DNA from: Areca catechu
Taxonomy: Eukaryota; Streptophyta; Magnoliopsida; Arecales; Arecaceae
DNA length: 64,000 bases
Direction of reading: 5' to 3'
Assembly: GCA_021397845.1 (NCBI GenBank)
Contig: CM038039.1
Span: 5,945,731-6,009,730, forward strand
The notes beneath the pieces are model-generated. The model did no database searches and was not told the DNA's origin. It saw only the letters and a list, made by a program, of their open reading frames with translations. The position numbers and the translations under genes are program-made. The number at the start of each line of letters is the position of its first letter. Positions within the stretch are counted from its first letter, which is position 1. Below, one piece after another: positions 10,200-20,700 of the stretch.

Positions 10200-11700
10200 G
10201 CCAAGCTTGGCGGTCTCTGGGCTGGAGATCTGAGCTCCGGTCTTGCGCTGGTGTCACAAGCTGGTGTCCCGGGACTAGGCTCGGGGACGGAGATCGCTGA
10301 GAGATGCTTGGCTCGAAGTTCCCTTGACCGGAGATCTGAGCTTCGGTCTTGAGAAGATGTCCTAGAGCTGGGCTCGGGGATGGAGATTGCTAAGAGCGGC
10401 TTGGCTCAAAATTCCTTGGCCGGAGATCTGAGCTCCGGTCTTGAAGAAATGTCTTGGAGCTGGGCTCAGGGACGGAGATTGCTGAGAGCTGCTTGGCTCG
10501 AAGTTTCCTTGGCCGAAGATCTGAGCTGCGATCTTGAGAAGATATCCTGGAGCTGGGCTCGGGGATGGAGATTGCTGAGAGCTGCTTGGCTCGAAGTTCT
10601 CTTGGCCGGAGATCTGAGCTCCGGTCTTGAGAAGATGTCCTGGAGCTGGGCTCGGGGATGGAGATTGCTGAGAGCGGCTTGGCTCGAAATTTTTTTGGCC
10701 GGAGATCTGAGCTCCGGTCTTGAGAAGATGTCCTGGAGCTGGGCTCGGGGACGGAGATTGCTGAGAGTGGCTTGGCTCGAAATTCCCTTGGCCGGAGATC
10801 TGAGCTCCGGTCTTGAGAAGATGTCCTAGAGCTGGGCTCGGGGACGAAGATTGCTAAGAGCTGCTTGGCTCGAAGTTTTCTTGGCCGGAGATCTGAGCTC
10901 CGGTCTTGAGAAGATGTCCTGGAGCTGGGCTCGGGGATGAAGATTGCTGAGAGCTGCTTGGCTCGAAGTTCCCTTGGCCGGAGATCTGAGCTCCGGTCTT
11001 GAGAAGATGTCCTAGAGCTGGGCTCGGGGACGGAGATTGCTGAGAGCTGCTTGGCTCAAAGTTTCCTTGACCGGAGATCAGAGCTCCGGTCTTGAGAAGA
11101 TATCCTGGAGCTGGGCTCGGGGACAGAGATTGCTGAGAGCTGCTTGGCTCGAAATTCCCTTGGTCGGAGATCTGAGCTCCGGTCTTGAGAAGATGTCCTG
11201 GAGCTGGGCTCGAGGATGGAGATTGCTGAGAGCTGCATGGCTCGAAGTTTCCTTGGCCGGAGATCTGAGCTCCGGTCTTGAGAAGATGTCCTGGAGCTGG
11301 GCTCGGGGTCGGAGATTGCTGAGAATTGCTTGGCTTGAAGTTCCCTTGGCCGGAGATCGAAGCTCCGGTCTTAAGAAGATGTCCTGGAGCTGGGCTCGGG
11401 GATGGAGATTGCTGAGAGCTGCTTGGCTCGAAGTTCGCTTGGCCGGAGATCTGAGCTTCAGTCTTGAAAAGATGTCCTGGAGCTGGGCTCAGGGACGAAG
11501 ATTGCTGAGAGCAACATGGCTCGAAATTCCCTTAGCCGGAGATTTGAGCTCCGGTCTTGAGAAGATGTCCTGGAGTTGGGCTCGGGGACGGAGATTGCTG
11601 AGAGCTGCTTGGCTCGAAGTTCCCTTGGCCGGGATCTGAGCTCCGGTCTTGAGAAGATGTCCTGGAGCTGGGCTCGGGGACAGAGATTGCTGAGAGTTGT
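10200..11700. repeat. 93-bp tandem array, about 16 units
   Basis: GAGATCTGAGCTCCGGTC recurs at about 10221, 10331, 10421, 10514, 10609 and so on to 11630, with a normal spacing of 92-94 bp. Each unit is a roughly 63-bp module (TGGAGCTGGGCTCGGGGA to AGCTGCTTGGCTCGAAG) plus a 30-bp module (GGAGATCTGAGCTCCGGTC). Because 93 is a multiple of 3, several long frames stay open on both strands (for example 10380-10829 and 11037-11639); their 31-residue periodicity shows they are repeat shadows, not proteins. Confidence 0.93.
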
Positions 11701-12100
11701 AGTTTTGATGGTGCTGTATTTTCTTCTCACTCCCTTTTTCTTTCCTTCCCCACTTTTCTTTTGTTCATTTTTCTTTTCATGTTATTCTTTCATCGTCGTC
11801 ATCATTTCATTTTTTATTTTTTACGAGTGGGGAGATCAGAAGAGGGAATGCAGGCTGGACCCCCATTTTTTCTCTCTTTCTTTCCTTCCCCTCTCGTCTT
11901 CTTGTCGAGAAGGGAGATCAGAGAGGAGGGCTGCCGGGCTTCCGTCCTTTGTTCCTTTTCTTTCTTTCCCCTCCCGTTTTCTTTTCGAGTGGGGAGATCA
12001 TGATAGGGGGTTACCGGTCTTGGCTGCCTTGGAGCTAGGCTCGAGGCCTTCCTAGACGTGGAGCTAGGCTCGGGCCCAGGGATTGCCTGAGATCTTGGCT
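11700..12100. repeat. Pyrimidine-rich spacer with about 80-bp repeats
   Basis: A block with TTTCTTTT, then GAGTGGGGAGATCA, then AGGGGG recurs at about 11829, 11911 and 11992, and once more before the 93-bp array at about 10168. It separates the two large arrays. Confidence 0.65.
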
Positions 12101-13437
12101 CAGGTCTTTTGCGCCTTGGAGCTAGGATCGAGGCGTTGACGGGAGCTACGTGGCTCCGTGATCCCTTGGCATCTCGGAGCTAGGCTCGGAGGTGTTTGAG
12201 ATAGAGAGCTGCTTGACTCGAAGTTCTTTTGGCCGGAGATTTGAGCTCCGATCTTGAGGAGGCGCCCTGGAGCTAGACTCGGGGACTCTTGAAGTTGGAA
12301 AGCTACGCGGCTCAAAGTTCCTCTGCCATTCTGGAGCTAGGCTCGAGGGCGCCGGGAAGTGGGAGCTACGTGGCTTGAGATTTCTTTGACATCCTGGAGC
12401 TGGGCTCGGGGATGCGTGGAGTTGGAGAGCTACGTGGCTCAAAGTCCCTCTGGCATCTTGGAGCTAGGCTCGAGGGCACCGGGAAGTGGGAGCTACGTGG
12501 CTCAAGATTTCTTTGACATCTTGGAGCTGGGCTCGGGGATGCTTGGAGTTGGAGAGCTACGTGGCTCAAAGTCCCTCTGGCATCCTGGAGCTAGGCTCGG
12601 GGGCACCAGGAAGTGGGAGCTACGTAGCTCGAGATTTTTTGACGTCCTGGAGCTGGGCTCGGGGATGCTTGGAGTTGGAGAGCTACGTGGCTCAAAGTCC
12701 CTCTGGTGTCCTGGAGCTAGGCTCGGGGGCATCGGGAAGTGGGAGTTACATGGCTCGAGATTTCTTTGACATCCTGGAGCTAGGCTCGGGGATGCTTGGG
12801 GTTGGAGAGCTACGTGGCTCAAAGTCCCTCTGGCATCCTGCAGCTAGGCTCGGGGGTGCCGGGAAGTGAGAGCTACGTGGCTCGAGATTTCTTTGACATC
12901 CTGGAGCTGGGCTCGAGGATGCTTGAAGTTGGAGAGCTACGTGGCTCAAAGTCTCTCTGGCATCCTGAAGCTAGGCTCGGGGGCACCGGGAAGTGGGAGC
13001 TACGTGGCTCGAGATCTCTTTGACATCCTGGAGCTGGGCTCGGGGATGCTTGGAGTTGAAGAGCTACGTGGCTCAAAGTCCCTCTGGCATCCTGGAGCTA
13101 GGCTCGGGGGTGCCGGGAAGTGGGAGCTACGTGGCTCGAGATTTCTTTGACATCCTGGAGCTGGGCTCGGGGATGCTTGGAGTTGGAGAGCTACGTGGCT
13201 CAAAGTCCCTCTGGCATCTTGGAGCTAGGCTCGGGGGCGTCGGGAAGTGGGATCTACGTGGCTTGAGATTTCTTTGACGTCCTGGAGATGGGGCTCGGGG
13301 ACGCTTGGAGTTGGAGAGCTATGTGGCTCAAAGTCCCTCTGGCATCTTGGAGCTAGTTTCGGGGGCGCCGGGAAGTGGGAGCTACGTGGCTCGAGATTTC
13401 TTTGACATCCTGGAGCTGGGCTCGGGGACGTTGTTGA
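12100..13437. repeat. 127-bp tandem array, eight good units plus degenerate start
   Basis: GTTGGAGAGCTACGTGG recurs at 12421, 12548, 12674, 12801, 12928, 13055, 13182 and 13310, spacing 126-128 bp. Positions 12100-12420 hold older, less regular units. Each 127-bp unit is itself two related halves of 63-64 bp: TGGAGCTGGGCTCGGGGAT with GAGAGCTACGTGGCTCAAAG, and TGGAGCTAGGCTCGGGGGC with GGGAGCTACGTGGCTCGAG. Frames inside are shadows; 127 is not a multiple of 3, so all three frames show the same peptides. Confidence 0.93.
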
Positions 13438-14273
13438 CCATTTCTTGCAAAACATACAGACACCCATGCAAGGGAAAAAATCGTCATCATAATTATTGGT
13501 GAGGGGACTTACCTCATCAGGAGTATCTCTGTGGGCCGTGGGCTCTCCGCTCTCGGGGAACCTCACGCCGCCAAGTCCTTCAAGGTGATGAACTTCTCAT
13601 GGTGGGACTTGGGCCATCTTGCAGGGGTCTTCGCATGGTGGTTCGCCACCATCGTGTCGTCGATCGCGGCCTCCTGGTTTAGCTTTCTTCTTTTACTTTC
13701 TCCTTGTCGCGTGGTGGGGAGGTTATCCCTGGGACTTTTTGTCCCTGAGTCTCCTTGGATGCATGTGCAATTCTCCGGTGATAACGTCCACCGCTTGCGC
13801 AGTGGTGCGGCCATTAGCAATCAGAGGCGACAGGGGACCGGCAAGCGTTCGGGCCCCCACCTGGAGTCTGCCCCCCATCATGAATCTTGAGAGATGGGTC
13901 TCCTGTTCGCCGTTTCGATGCCTTGTGATATCACTATGGCTGGTGAAGGGCTTCTCCGGCAGTGGGCACTGCAGCCCTAGGGCCCGACAACTGAGCCCCG
14001 TGCATTGACGGTCCAGCGGGGGGGGAAGAACCCCACCAGTTGGTGCTCATGCTTCCTCAGGCATACTTTCGCCACGTGCCTAGTGGTTTCGTCAACAGCT
14101 TCCCCGTCGAAGGGGACAGGGGAAGCGATATACCGTGGGGGGCTAGGAAAAGGTCACCTGTCTATCGGCCTTTCCAGCCTGTGTCGTCACCACTCTTCTG
14201 GGGCATGTAGCCCTGGGGGGTGGTGAAGGGATTAGTCATACCCGTCCTCATCCCCCTACCTAACGTGCCAAAC
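13438..14273 (-). other. Leader or remnant gag-side region of the LTR element
   Basis: In element orientation this is the segment right after the primer site. It has short minus-strand frames (13820-13563 and 13566-13225) but no gag motif I can name, and no zinc knuckle. It may be the untranslated leader or a decayed gag start. Confidence 0.4.
14259..14272 (-). other. Primer binding site-like sequence
   Basis: The minus strand reads TTTGGCACGTTAGG one base inside the right LTR. It has the TGG-start expected of a primer site. No TGG-start motif follows the left LTR on the plus strand, which supports minus orientation. The priming tRNA is not identified. Confidence 0.55.
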
Positions 14274-15751
14274 TGTTGCCGCCAAGACCGTCGTGGCCCG
14301 TAGCTGCTGCGTCGGAGCACGCTCCTCTCGCCACCTGCCGGTCCTCCGCTCCTGGACCTGCAAAACAGGGGTCAGAGACCCAGGCCAGGATTTCGGCGGG
14401 GGCACTCCGATGGTCAAGTCAGTGACGATCCAGGAGAACATATCCTCCTGGTCGAGCCCCTCTTGATGGACTCTGCACTAGGAGGGATGTGGAGAATGTT
14501 TCTCCTTTTTTTTGGAGGAAGAGAAAAGTAGCAGGGGGAGAGTGATCGAGGGGACAGAGGGGTTTCCTGTTTCTCGAGTTTCTCCTTATCCCCCAACGGC
14601 TTTTTTCTTTCCTGGTCTTTTTTTTTCTTTTTTTTTGGTTCTGTCTTGTTTTGTTGTTGTTGTTGTTGTTGTTACCTCTCCCCCCTTGGGAGGTGTCGAT
14701 AATTCTTTGTAGTCGAAGATTGGCCGTTGGGGGCTCGCCTCGAGATCTCTGCTGGGTTGGCAGGCGCATGGGGCTGGATTCCGTGTCGTGAACGGGACAC
14801 CTTTCCTGACAGGTGGTAGGGGAAGCTCCCATTCCTTCTGACATTCTCTCTGGTTGCTCCATTTCAAGAAGTTTGGCAATGCCTCGATCCGGGAGCCGCC
14901 GCCCTAGGGGTGCGTGCTCTTTGGCCGACCCATTTCCTGGAAGTACGGCCGGACAGGTAGTTATGACGACATGGGGGGCGCCATTTCGTGGTCCTCGGAT
15001 GGCTCGCCGGCATCTCGGGACAGCAGGGTCGGCTCCGATCTGGGCGCTCCGGGCTTGCAGGGACGGCCAGGTGGAGGAGGGCGAAGTACGGGCCCGGTCT
15101 AGAGGGCGCGCGCTTAGAGAGGCTCGACCTTGGCGGGTGAGCTCTTGGCTCGACCTCGATCGCGGGGCACTAAGCTCCGAGGGTCTCCTCTGGAAGGCGG
15201 ATGTCGGCGGACCTGGTCCAGAGGGCGCGCGCTCGGAGAGGCTCAACCTCGACGGGTGAGCTCTTGGCTCGACCTCGACCGCGGGGCACTAACCTCCAAG
15301 GGTCTCCTCTGGAGTGCAGATGTTAGCGGACCCGGTCCAGAGGACGCGCGATCGGAGAGGCTCGACCTTGGCGGGTGAGCTCTTGGCTCGACCTCGACCG
15401 CGGGGCACTAACCTCCGAGGGTCTCCTCTGGAGGGCAGATGTCGGCGGACCCGGTCCAGAGGACGCGCACTCGGAGAGGCTCGACCTCGGCGGGTGAGCT
15501 CTTGGCTCGACCTCGACCGCGGGGCACTAACCTCCGAGGGTCTCCTCTGGAGGGCGGATATCGACTCCGACCTAGTCGTCGAGCTCACGAGCTTGACCTG
15601 GCGGAGGACTGAGCTCGACTTGTGGCATTGGAGGAGCTCGGCCCGGCTCGGCAAGGTGCTCCGGGCTGAGCTGTTACTTTGGTGTCTGGCATGGTAGTCT
15701 CCCTTAACGTGGCGCCTGTCCGCTGTCCACGTCAGCGATCTTGCCACATCA
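14274..15751 (-). repeat. Right LTR (5' LTR in element orientation), 1478 bp
   Basis: Partner of 5871-7349, with the same (GTT)n tract (about 14653-14673) and four 119-bp units (15092-15560). The two LTRs differ by scattered substitutions and small indels, so the insertion is not brand new. Confidence 0.95.
15092..15560. repeat. 119-bp tandem repeat, four units, in right LTR
   Basis: Units start at about 15092, 15211, 15331 and 15449. This is the partner array of 6690-7165, so the array existed before the element inserted. Confidence 0.9.
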
Positions 15752-15756
15752 CACAC
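15752..15756. repeat. Target site duplication, right (cacac)
   Basis: The five bases after the right LTR are identical to 5866-5870. Confidence 0.9.
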
Positions 15757-15954
15757 TAATATTTTAACATAATACATTTATTAATATAGATATAAATAAA
15801 ATATTATATTCATATAAATATATTAAAATATTATATGATCTTAGAATATATCACTATCCACCATTTTATCCCAATCATTCATCCATATTATGCAAAATTT
15901 TTGTCATTGATTTAAAAAAGATTTTTTTAAGACATAAAAATCTTCCTTTTATAG
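15757..15954. other. AT-rich flank, no gene
   Basis: Sequence of A and T with ATATT motifs, like the DNA left of the LTR element (5600-5865). Nothing coding seen. Confidence 0.6.
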
Positions 15955-16419
15955 GAGCATTCGGGACAGGCAGGGAGGAGTGGCCTTCGTGATCCGTGAC
16001 TCTTGTCTCGGCTTTCTTGCAGCTGGTGGCTTCTCTCTCCACGACTCCTATGTTCCGGGGGCTGAATTGTATGCGGCTTGGATGGGGATTAGGTATGCTT
16101 GGCAGATCCTTTAGCTGGACCGCTTGATCATCGAGGAAGACTCCTCGACTGTTGTATCCTGGATCAGACAGTCTCTACGGGCTTCTTCAGCTCATCCTAT
16201 TATCCGGGACATTGGTTTGCTTTTACAGGGCTGCTCAGCTAAGATAGTTCGTCATGTCTATAGGGAGGGGCTAACTCAGCTGCTGATTGGGTTGCCTCCT
16301 ATGTAGCTTATCATACTGGCTTTACATTATGGTCTGACTGGCATTCTGTCCCTATACAACTTAAGGATAACATCCTTTCTGACTATCTGGATTATATTCA
16401 TTTACGTTTCTTGAATTGA
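15955..16419 (+). pseudogene. RNase H-like (LINE or RNase H domain) orphan pseudogene
   Basis: The plus strand encodes GGVAFVIRDSCLGFLAAGG, AELYAAWMGIRYAW, then a TAG at 16112-16114, IIEEDSSTVVSWIRQSL, and after a frameshift near 16270 the tail ANSAADWVASYVAYHTGF ending at a TGA near 16419. Asp, Glu, Asp and a late Asp lie where the RNase H catalytic residues are expected. This is the plant RVT_3 / RNase H type found at the end of LINE polyproteins and in many plant 'ribonuclease H' genes. No reverse transcriptase is upstream, so it is a 3' fragment of a LINE or a stray domain copy. Confidence 0.75.
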
Positions 16420-18022
16420 ATGCATCATTTTATTAGAAAATAAAAAATAAAAATAAAAATCATCATCACTGTACATTTCTCAGAAAATTTCAAAATACAT
16501 TTTTTTTATGAATTTCCATTTTTTATAAAAAGTATTAAAATGATTCTTATCATAAGATCTTTTTCTTTTTATTTTTAAATTCTAAGTAAATCAGAGACTC
16601 CTTTCTATTTTTTTTAAGAATTACTACTTTTTCCGCCCACCTTTCGTGAACCAAACGAGTCTGGAGACTGGAATTGTTAAGGTTCATGCCCACACCGGCG
16701 GCTACATTTTGGTCAACGGTAACGACATCGGCCGGTCAAAATTTATCATGTGTTCGGTTAGGGCGCCGTACGTAGAAATGGTGCTTCCAATTAATTAACT
16801 AGCGATAGCAATCACCGAATAACTAACTCCTTCTTGGCTCAATGGCTCCCAGACAAGGGAGTCTTAATTAACCGCAGACTTACCGTCAAGCTTGACTTGA
16901 CCGTGAATTTTATCTATGAACGGAAGTCAACGCCGTTGTTTGTGGTGCGTCGGCTGGCGGCGACAACATCAAATCCAAGCTGAGTCCATCAGCTCTTGGT
17001 GGGCTACTGGTCAACAAGCCTGTTCCAAGCTAAAGACCGTGGATCCCTTGGTTCTTGTTGGGACCCTTGAAATCCCCAATTAAGTTTCCAGCTTGATTTT
17101 AATCATATGAATCTACCATGAACTGAGATACAGTGAAGGTCTCCACGGAGTTGGAAGATCAAAAAAACGCATTAGAACTTGAAAAAGGAGGTACATGATC
17201 AAGAATGCTTGGTAATTAGCCTCCCATTCACAAGTCATCCATAATAACAACAAATACTATGTCCAAAATGATTAATATTAATGGTTACTTTGGATGGCAT
17301 TTTCATAAAAAAAATTTAGTGATGATGGCTGCCTTGGAGATGACTCCATCCAGTGATAAGCCTCAACAAGAGTCAAGGTCACCTATTCATGTTTCAAAGT
17401 AGAAAGTTAAGTTCAATCACCCACCACTTGGTGAACTGGTCATTGTTAGGTAATTGAACATGGCAGCACCGATTTGCATTTCATGTTTGATTTTTATTAC
17501 GGTATTCCTTTATAATATTTTATTATAAAAGATATATATTTAAGATATCATAATATTATTATTTTTTAATTTTTTTTATTTTTTAATCTTTTTTTTGGTA
17601 ATTTCTTGTCACCTACCTCTACCTCGCTTGCCTTCCCGTCGTCGCATATCGCCCCCTTCCTCCTTCTTTACCCATCTCTCCTCACCAACCTCTTCCCCCT
17701 CTACCCTCGGTAAAGACCCAAGGTCCTCCAATCCCCTGCCCCCTACCCTTGCAGCTTCTCTGTCTTTGGTAGCAACTCAACCATGATGAAAGCTTCTGAA
17801 AAAAAAATCTTGAAATTTAATTTAATTACATGACTTACCACCTATTTCAATGTTAAAATAGTCATGATCTTTGAAATATTTATTGAACAAGCCATCCATG
17901 TTAGCGCTTTAACCGGTTAAATCCAAGTAATTTATATTTAATACAAAAAAAAATGGGGATTAGCGACTCTTTTTTTCCGGTGATCATGACCAACCACTAA
18001 AAAAGTCAATGTTATTCGTCCA
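16420..18022. other. Non-coding interval
   Basis: No gene recognised. The frame at 17595-17786 is a Ser/Pro-rich translation of C-rich low-complexity sequence with no homologous motif. Moderately AT-rich with poly(T) runs. Confidence 0.5.
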
Positions 18023-18385
18023 GTTCAAGTTATCCTAGTGATTTTTTTGATCTACTAGAAAAGGTTCAAGTTATCCCAGTAATTTTTATAATCTTTTGAA
18101 AAAAGTCTAAATTATCCTAATATTTTTTTTTTAATTTCACTAGAAAAGTCCAAGTTATACAAGCGATTTTTCAAATCCACTAGAAAAAATCTTATTTTTC
18201 TCCATGATCAATTGAAACTACCGGTAATCCAATCGAATTTAGAAATTTGAAAAAAAAAAAATAGTAGTCAATTAAAATCACTAAAAAAATCTTAATTTTA
18301 TCCTAGCAATTATTTGAAATTACTAGGAAAGTTCTGTTTTATTCTAGCAATTTTCATTGACCACTTGAAAAAATATATATCAAAA
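18023..18385. repeat. Degenerate 41-43-bp minisatellite
   Basis: Units of the form CAAGTTATCC, AGTGATTTTT, CACTAGAAAAG start near 18023, 18064, 18105, 18148 and 18188, then more divergent units near 18288 and 18331. The spacing is 40-43 bp. No coding potential. Confidence 0.65.
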
Positions 18386-19235
18386 ATTAAAATTTTAAGT
18401 ACATGAAATTCTAAATATTTTATTATTTGTTATTAGAATCATAACTAACAATGCAAGCTATGTGCATCCCCCTCTTCTTCTTCCGCATGCATCCTTTCTT
18501 TTTTTTCTTAAAGAACCCTAAATTTCAAATGCGTTCCATGCATCGATCCTTCTTCTTCTTTTTCCATGAGTTTTCATTATTCTCCTTCTTATCTTTCACG
18601 TGCCCCTTCTTCTTCTCCATGAACTTTGCTTAATCTCTTCCTATCTATTCTATCCCTCATTTTATCATAAGAATTTTGCTATTTTTGGATAGCTTGTATG
18701 ATTTAGATGCTTCCTTCCCCTGCACCATCTTTGTGAAGGCTGGCACCTCCCTCATCTACATCATCTTCAACAAGGTCGGCGCCTCCTTCCTTTTTGGCTT
18801 CCTTTCCATAGCCCTCTAAGTTATCTTCTTCAAGAATGGTAAGTTAATTATAATCCCTCCAACTTCCCTTCTAGAGATCTCCATTTTCTTAATTTGATAC
18901 CACTTGTATATATTTGATTTTTTTTTTACCATCACTCTCTCTTTAGTACAAGAAATCGGATGCATGCTCATTTTCTATGTTATTTTGCTGATGATCTATT
19001 GTTAAAGATTCAGAATATTTGCTTTGTAAGATTTGACTTTCCAAAAATTGGAACCGCGATTTGCTTAGTTTCAATAAGTGGTTCAGCTCATGCTCTGTTT
19101 CATTTAAGTTTACTCAAGTTATAGTCCTTCAAACTTCTGATTGAGTTCTGATTGCAACTCAAGTATCATAAGCCTTTTAGAAGCCCATTCAAAGGATCAA
19201 AGGTAGGATCCATTACTGTTGTTGGTGAATGGAGC
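18386..19235. other. Non-coding interval left of copia element 2
   Basis: TTC-rich and AT-rich sequence with no convincing gene. The Phe-rich frame at 18451-18633 comes from TTC/TTT runs. Confidence 0.5.
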
Positions 19236-19456
19236 TGTTGGAAAACTGAAACTTATGTGGAAATAATCTTGTTCAGCTGTAAATTAGCTGATTAGTTGTC
19301 AATCTTTGTATTTTAGGAAAGCAATTGTTAGGAATTATTCTCTCCCTAAAATTAGTGATTTAGTTTTCTGTTTTGTAGGATTTGTATATGCTGTAAACTC
19401 TATAAAGAGAACAATCCTAATGAAAGAAAATTATTCTCAAAAAAACCTTTTTTTCA
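19236..19456 (+). repeat. 5' LTR of copia element 2
   Basis: Begins TGTTGGAAAAC and ends TTTTTTCA, three bases before the primer site. It is repeated at 24041-24260. Confidence 0.92.
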
Positions 19457-19459
19457 AGT

Positions 19460-19471
19460 TGGTATCAGAGC
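19460..19471 (+). other. Primer binding site (initiator tRNA-Met type)
   Basis: TGGTATCAGAGC, three bases after the 5' LTR. Confidence 0.92.
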
Positions 19472-19538
19472 TAGCAAATTGCTTCCCAAAACCCTTCTTC
19501 TTCCTCTCTTTTTGTTCCTATTCCTGCTTTCTGAAACC

Positions 19539-20700
19539 ATGTCTGAAACTTCAAACGAGTCCACTACGGTTCCCCAACCCTCTCTGAATAATTCCAATAC
19601 CATTGATTCTTCAAAAATCAGTACTACCATCATGGATTCTCACTCTATCCAAATCACCACAATTAGCTTGACAGGTGACAATTTTCTGAGATGGTCCCAA
19701 TCAGTCCGGATGTACATCAAAGGACATGGAAAGATGGGCTACTTGACAGGTGAAAAAAAAGCTCCTGCAGTGAATGACCCAAGTTATGCTACATGGGATG
19801 CTGAGAATTCCATGGTGATGACATGGCTTGCGAATTCTATGGAGGAAGACATGAGCTCTAATTATATGTGCTATCCAATAGCACAAGAGCTTTGGGAGAA
19901 TGTAAATCAGATGTATTCTGACCTAGGGAATCAATCACAAATTTTTGAGTTAATCCTCAAACTCAATGAGATGCGACCAGAGAAAGACAGCATCACAAAG
20001 TACTTCAATTCCTTGAAGCGAATTTGGCAAGACCTTAATCTCTTCAACACTTATGAGTGGGAATCTACTGAGGATGCACGTCATCATAAAAAGACAGTGG
20101 AAGACAGTCGGATTTTCAAGTTTTTGGCTGGTCTTAATGTCGAGTTTGATGAGGTGAGGGGGAGAATTATTGGAAGGCAACCCCTACCCTCAATTGGTGA
20201 AGTTTTTTCAGAAGTTAGGAGAGAGAAAAGTCGGAGGAATGTGATGTTGGGCAAGAAGGGACTTGGAAGTGCTGTTGAAGGTTTAGCCTTGTATACCACG
20301 GGTGGAGGACTTAACAAAGACTCTACTTCCTCTATTTCTCAGCGCAAACCTGATAAAAAACCCCGAGTGTGGTGTGATTTTTGTAACAAGCCTCGTCATA
20401 CCCGTGAGACCTATTGGAAACTCCATGGAAAACCTGCAAATTGGAAGGGAAAAATAGGAAAGGCCATCCCAACTGCTAATAAAACCAACACCAGCTCATT
20501 CACCAAGGAGCAGATGGAGCATCTCTTTGCACTACTGAAATGCAACTCGACATCCGGTATTCTTAGTGTTTCTGTGGCATACACAGGTAACAATTTTTAT
20601 GCTCTATCCTATCATCTTAAATATGCTCCATGGATTATCGATTTTGGAGCATCTAACCATATGACCAATTCCTTATATATGTTTGAATCCTATTCACCAT
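19539..20700 (+). pseudogene. copia gag and protease start, damaged motifs
   Basis: The ATG at 19539 starts MSETSNESTTVPQPS. The gag core follows (ITTISLTGDNFLRWSQSV, IFELILKLNEMRP). The zinc knuckle reads CDFCNKPRHTRETYW: the fourth ligand is Tyr instead of Cys. Near 20630-20665 the protease motif is WIIDFGASNHMT, with Phe replacing the Ser of the DSG active site. The frame closes at 20726 while the continuation is in the 20699 frame. Both key changes are single-base transitions. Confidence 0.9.

Larger units (their letters stand above)
5871..15751 (-). mobile_element. 9.9-kb non-autonomous Ty3/gypsy-like LTR element (Tat-like) with antisense gene
   Basis: Two LTRs of 1479 and 1478 bp flank a 6.9-kb interior, and the direct repeat cacac lies immediately outside both ends (5866-5870 and 15752-15756). 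On the minus strand the LTRs begin TGATGTGG and end CGGCAACA. A primer-site-like TTTGGCACGTTAGG sits inside the right LTR and a purine tract GAGTGGGGGGTAAA inside the left LTR, so the element reads right to left. No gag, protease, integrase or reverse transcriptase is recognisable. The interior holds, in element order, a leader (14273-13438), a 127-bp array, a spacer, a 93-bp array, and a three-exon PF04195-like gene in antisense next to the 3' LTR. An antisense extra gene in that place is known from Tat-lineage gypsy elements, which suggests this family. Assignment to Tat is inference. Confidence 0.85.

Noticed and set aside
10380..11639. Long open frames of 149 and 200 residues with Trp/Leu-rich 31-residue repeats
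   Set aside because: They are a direct result of a 93-bp tandem array whose unit is a multiple of three. Equally long frames exist on the other strand, with no start context or domain.
10200..13437. CRISPR-like regular repeats
   Set aside because: Plant DNA, units adjacent without unique spacers, and high divergence between units; ordinary tandem repeats.
12100..13440. Many overlapping 60-130-residue frames on both strands
   Set aside because: Produced by the 127-bp array in all three frames; no coding signal.
17595..17786. 63-residue Ser/Pro-rich frame
   Set aside because: Low complexity from C-rich repeats, no homologue known, poor start context.
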